Assembly (NCBI GenBank): GCA_905250125.1
Contig: CAJNOL010000367.1
Coordinates: 1-64,000, forward strand
Direction of reading: 5' to 3'
Length of the DNA stretch: 64,000 nucleotides
DNA from: Rotaria sordida
Lineage: Eukaryota; Rotifera; Eurotatoria; Philodinida; Philodinidae
The notes under the pieces were generated by a model. It ran no database searches and was not told the origin of the DNA. It saw nothing but the letters and a program-made list of their open reading frames with translations. The position numbers and the translations under genes were made by a program. Positions 60,543-64,000 of the stretch are shown here, piece after piece (the stretch's first letter is position 1; each line of letters begins with the position of its first letter).

Positions 60543-63500
60543 CTTGTTGAGTACTTGAAGTCTAAAATTAAACGTGCGTAAAAGTACTATAATTACTTGA
60601 ATTCATCAGTTTCTATAGAAACTTAATAATAATTGTACTTAAAAGAGAAAGATTTTATTTAAAATTTGATTGTATTATGAAAAAAAAACAATTAAAAAGT
60701 TAATTTCATATTGAAAAGAAATATAAATTTATTTTAATATTTTATACAGTGACATCTTTTGTTCAACTAAAAGAAAGAAGATACCGGGAAAAGAAGTAAA
60801 ACTAGATAAAATATTTTTTTCAATTTTATTATACTATATATGATATTTAAAACAAAAGAATATTGTTCTATTAAGTAATAAAACAAACATTCCTGTGTGT
60901 GCCATCATGTTTTGTATCTAATAGTCAATGTCAATGATTATGTCTTGAACAATCAATTAAGCAAAGTTCCAGATTTAAAAAATTTTATCTTACAATCTAA
61001 TGTTTGCACTAGAATAAAAAAAAGGATGAATATCATGTTAATAACTTCATAATGATAACAGCTGGCGACCTGCGATTTTCAGCAATCGAAAGAGAAGAAC
61101 TTCGGATGTCTTTTTGTCTGATATACGATGTTCCATTTCGATGTAATTTTAATTTCGACATTGCTTCAGATCTTTAGTTCGAGGTGCAATTCAGGTGATG
61201 GTCTTCTCACATATTAATGTTGAATAAACAAAATCTTCGGTCAAATTGTATAGAATTCTGTTGATTTTCAGCAAATTTTCTTGAAATGGAACGTCGTTTT
61301 CATATAGTTTTTGCGGAGATGTCAGGCTTTGCAAATTATTTTGTCTCATATATTTTGAAAGCAAAAAGACATCCGAAGTTCTTCTCTTTCGATTGTTGAA
61401 AACTACAGATTGCTAGCTGTTGCCATTATCGAGTTATTGAAATTATACTAGATCCTCTTTAATCCTGGTGCGAATATTAGTTTTGATGAATTTTGTTAAT
61501 TATAATACCTAACAATATTATTATTGATAGGAATTATTCTAATTAAAATAAGATGATTGTTTTTGTTATTTTTATCAGGATTATTATGTGGTTCTAAAGA
61601 ATTTCTTTCCAGGAATATCTGTTAAAAATTCAAATCCAGGAATATACTTGATTATATATAATAAAAAGCTTTATGTCGTATTTAGTGATGTTCAAATATA
61701 TTCTAAAAATATCAAAAGCTAATTGAGTTACTAAATTTTTCATATTCAAACCTGAATAAATTGTAGTTTTTGAAAGTCTTTCAATTGAGCAAGGGGGAAA
61801 AAGCAAATTTGAGATTTTAGGATTATTTCGGATTTTGTCGGATATTCCGATTTTTTCAAGTAGTTGGAAAACCCATAAATTCTTATGGCCTATCTTATGG
61901 TGATATCCATAAGTCCTCATGACCTTTCCTATAATGGTACCAATAAGTCTGTATGATGTTGCTTTGCATTGTAAAGTTAAACAACAAAATTTTCGAATTT
62001 CATTGTAATCAAAAAGTTTCATTACATAAATCAATATTATTGTTTTTATTCGTTTTTGTCTTGAAGCTCAGTCAAAATTCTTTCCAGAGTAGAGATTTCT
62101 TGTTTGATTTGTAAGATCTTGTAGGTCAAAGAAGAATCGTACATTAAACATACGGAAAAAGAATTTGGAATAGAGATAAGAATATTAATTTGTGCTGTTT
62201 CATATTACGAAAAAATAACGCACTCAATTACTTATTCAATTACTACAACTATTAAAATTTCGATTCTAAAAACATGATATTTTCTTTTCTTATTTAATCT
62301 CTCGTTTCCACTTATTGTTGTTTTATTTCTATTGATGAATGTAATGATGTAACTAATTATAATATAGCTGAGAAATATATTGAATACTTGACAAAATTAG
62401 TTGATAAAATTCTTATTCAATTTGATAAGACAATTGAATATGATATTATCCATTAAAATAATACAAAAACTGAAGAACGACATACTGATGATAATCATCG
62501 TTCAAAAAAGAAATTATTTTTATCTTATTATTCCTTGAAATTATATTGTTGATGATTAATCAGTTGAATACATAAAAAAATCAATTAATATTTTTGGTCT
62601 TTTTCTTTTTCTTTCACATAGAATAAGTCTGCTGTATAAAAAGGAACAAAAACTTAATCAAATTGAATATTATATTTTAACATTATATGTAATTTTGTCC
62701 ATTACATACGTTTAAAATATTTTTTTGTGTATTCGTTAAAAACAACAAGAAACAATGAAAAAACAAACAATGTCCATTGAAAACTATAATGCAATAAATC
62801 CTAGTAGATTCTACATGACAGAATACGAGAATAGCTCAGAGTAGTACTATTAGATCATAAGTATTTCTATTTTTGGTATTAATCCATTATAAATATATTA
62901 TGATACTTTATTATTTTATGATGAAACCAAAACAGATAGTATCAATTAGAATTATTTTATATTGTCAATTACGGTTCATAAGATCGGACAGGTTAAGTTA
63001 TTGTGTATTGAATCACTAATCGCAGCAGATATCATGAGAGATATACTAAATTTTACACTATCCTGACAATCCTAGTTTTAATCCTTTGAATTTTGCAATC
63101 ATTTATAATAAAGTTTCATCCTTTTTTTCGCTGATATTAAATTACTTAAATCTGTATTGTATATCTTTGACTATCACACAACTCATAGAAATATTCTTAA
63201 CACCTAAAACAATCTAATTAAAGTTAATTCAGTTTTTCATATAGCTGAATTCTCTTCATTCATCGATAAAGAATACTTTGCTCCTGACATCTACAATAGA
63301 TTAAAAAAAAGACAACTTGTAACGAGTTGTTACATACTTTTGACACATGACCAATAGGAAAACATTCGTTTATTACTTGGTTGTCTGACACTCACGTGTG
63401 TTAAATTAATAGATTAATTCGTCTAGATAGAATTCATCCGTATTATATTGAAAATAAATGAACGAAGACGATCAATCTCATGAACAGAATGTATAAATTT

Positions 63501-63546
63501 AGAAATAAATTTATCAAATAGTTGTACATTTATTTCTTTAATCTAG
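60543..63546. other. Intergenic region upstream of the USF-like gene
   Basis: Includes a foldback element (61037-61443) and a 134-codon minus-strand frame (62034-61630) with no features. 62350-62560 reads like a decayed coding fragment interrupted by stops. Upstream exons of the bHLH gene may also lie here, but I could not identify them. Confidence 0.5.
61037..61443. mobile_element. Foldback MITE, ~84-bp arms
   Basis: The left arm 61037-61120 (TTAATAACTTCATAATGATAACAG ... AAGAACTTCGGATGTCTTTTTG) is inverted at 61360-61443 (CAAAAAGACATCCGAAGTTCTT ... GCCATTATCGAGTTATTGAA). The inner ~35 bp are nearly perfect and the outer part diverged. The loop is about 240 bp with no ORF. Confidence 0.8.
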
Positions 63547-64000
63547 ACATCAAAAAGTTTACCAACAACATTACAAAATCCGTCGCTAGTTGTCAATTCT
63601 ATGTTGACAGCTTTAGCTCAAAGTCTACTTCCATCATCAACAAATCAACAAGTAAAGATATAAAATAAACTATGCTTTTGTTTTTTTGTTAATTTACTTA
63701 GGAAAAATAAAAAAACCTGTTTTTTTTTCTTTTAGCAATTCTTAGCTGATTTACAAGCAGCAGCAACATTAGTTAATAAACAAAAATTATCGTCAACAAA
63801 TGATAATAATCAACATGAATCAAATTCTCATATAAAAGCAAATCGTACAGATAATCAAGATAATCTACCACATACAACACAAGCAAAACGACGTGCAACA
63901 CATAATGCTGTTGAACGACGGCGTCGTGACCGTATTAATCAACATATACAACAATTATCGAAGTTAATTCCTGATTGTAGTAATTATGTAAAAAATCAAG
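63547..64000 (+). CDS. USF: USF-like bHLH transcription factor (partial, runs off the window)
   Basis: Two internal exons are visible, 63547-63651 and 63736-64000 (open at the window edge), joined in phase across an 84-bp intron. The first encodes a Ser/Thr/Leu-rich segment (VVNSMLTALAQSLLP), the second a Gln/Asn-rich stretch and then the basic region and helix 1: KRRATHNAVERRRRDRINQH and QLSKLIPDCSN. The H-N-x-V-E-R-R-R-R-D-x-I-N pattern with LSKLIPDC is diagnostic of upstream stimulatory factors, which bind CACGTG E-boxes as dimers. In USF a leucine zipper follows helix 2; it would lie beyond the window. The 5' exons were not found. Confidence 0.85.

Noticed and set aside
1-64000. tRNA, rRNA or CRISPR features
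   Set aside because: I scanned for GGTTCGAATCC-like B boxes, rRNA-like conserved blocks and regularly spaced repeats and found none I could support. CRISPR is not expected in an animal genome.

Overview
The window is very AT-rich nuclear DNA from a small animal. The metazoan gene set is clear: an RZ-type RGS protein with a cysteine string, a TALE homeobox gene, a USF-type bHLH factor, an ELOVL elongase, kanadaptin, a long-chain acyl-CoA synthetase and ETF-ubiquinone oxidoreductase. Most introns are 50-90 bp with GT-AG ends. Several closely spaced same-strand genes have a pyrimidine-rich AG acceptor just before the start codon, as expected if mRNAs receive a spliced leader. Together with the base composition and the many short foldback elements this fits a bdelloid rotifer (Rotaria/Adineta type). 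That species call is inference; metazoan is firm.

Layout: 1-3.5 kb is non-coding with a mariner-type foldback element. 3.53-4.46 kb holds an orphan ORF. 6.8-9.0 kb (-) is kanadaptin. 9.3-9.9 kb has a MITE whose inverted repeat supplies the stop of a short ORF. 15.3-20.1 kb (+) is a 16-exon ACSL gene. 22.0-22.7 kb encodes a small secreted cysteine-containing protein. 25.6-26.4 kb encodes a LisH-like protein. 26.6-30.8 kb (+) is ETFDH, with an AT-AC (U12-type) intron and one intron lacking any AG acceptor. 32.9-42.0 kb (+) is an operon-like tandem array of five paralogous ankyrin-like/U-box proteins, followed after 254 bp by an ELOVL gene (42.3-44.4 kb). 44.65-45.14 kb (-) is a TALE homeobox gene. 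50.3-54.6 kb (-) is an RGS17/19/20-type gene with an intronic same-strand ORF. 57.8-60.5 kb (-) is a seven-exon gene I do not recognise. The right edge (63.5-64 kb, +) enters a USF-like bHLH gene.

ACSL, ETFDH and ELOVL are all lipid-metabolism genes: fatty-acid activation, electron transfer from beta-oxidation to ubiquinone, and chain elongation. They are spread over about 29 kb with unrelated genes between, so I do not claim co-regulation. The most unusual content is the U-box array, whose members share a KPPY signature, and the splicing oddities in ETFDH. Five introns of 1.1-1.5 kb, in genes whose other introns are mostly under 100 bp (RGS apart), look like insertion sites; at least two hold foldback elements with similar ends.
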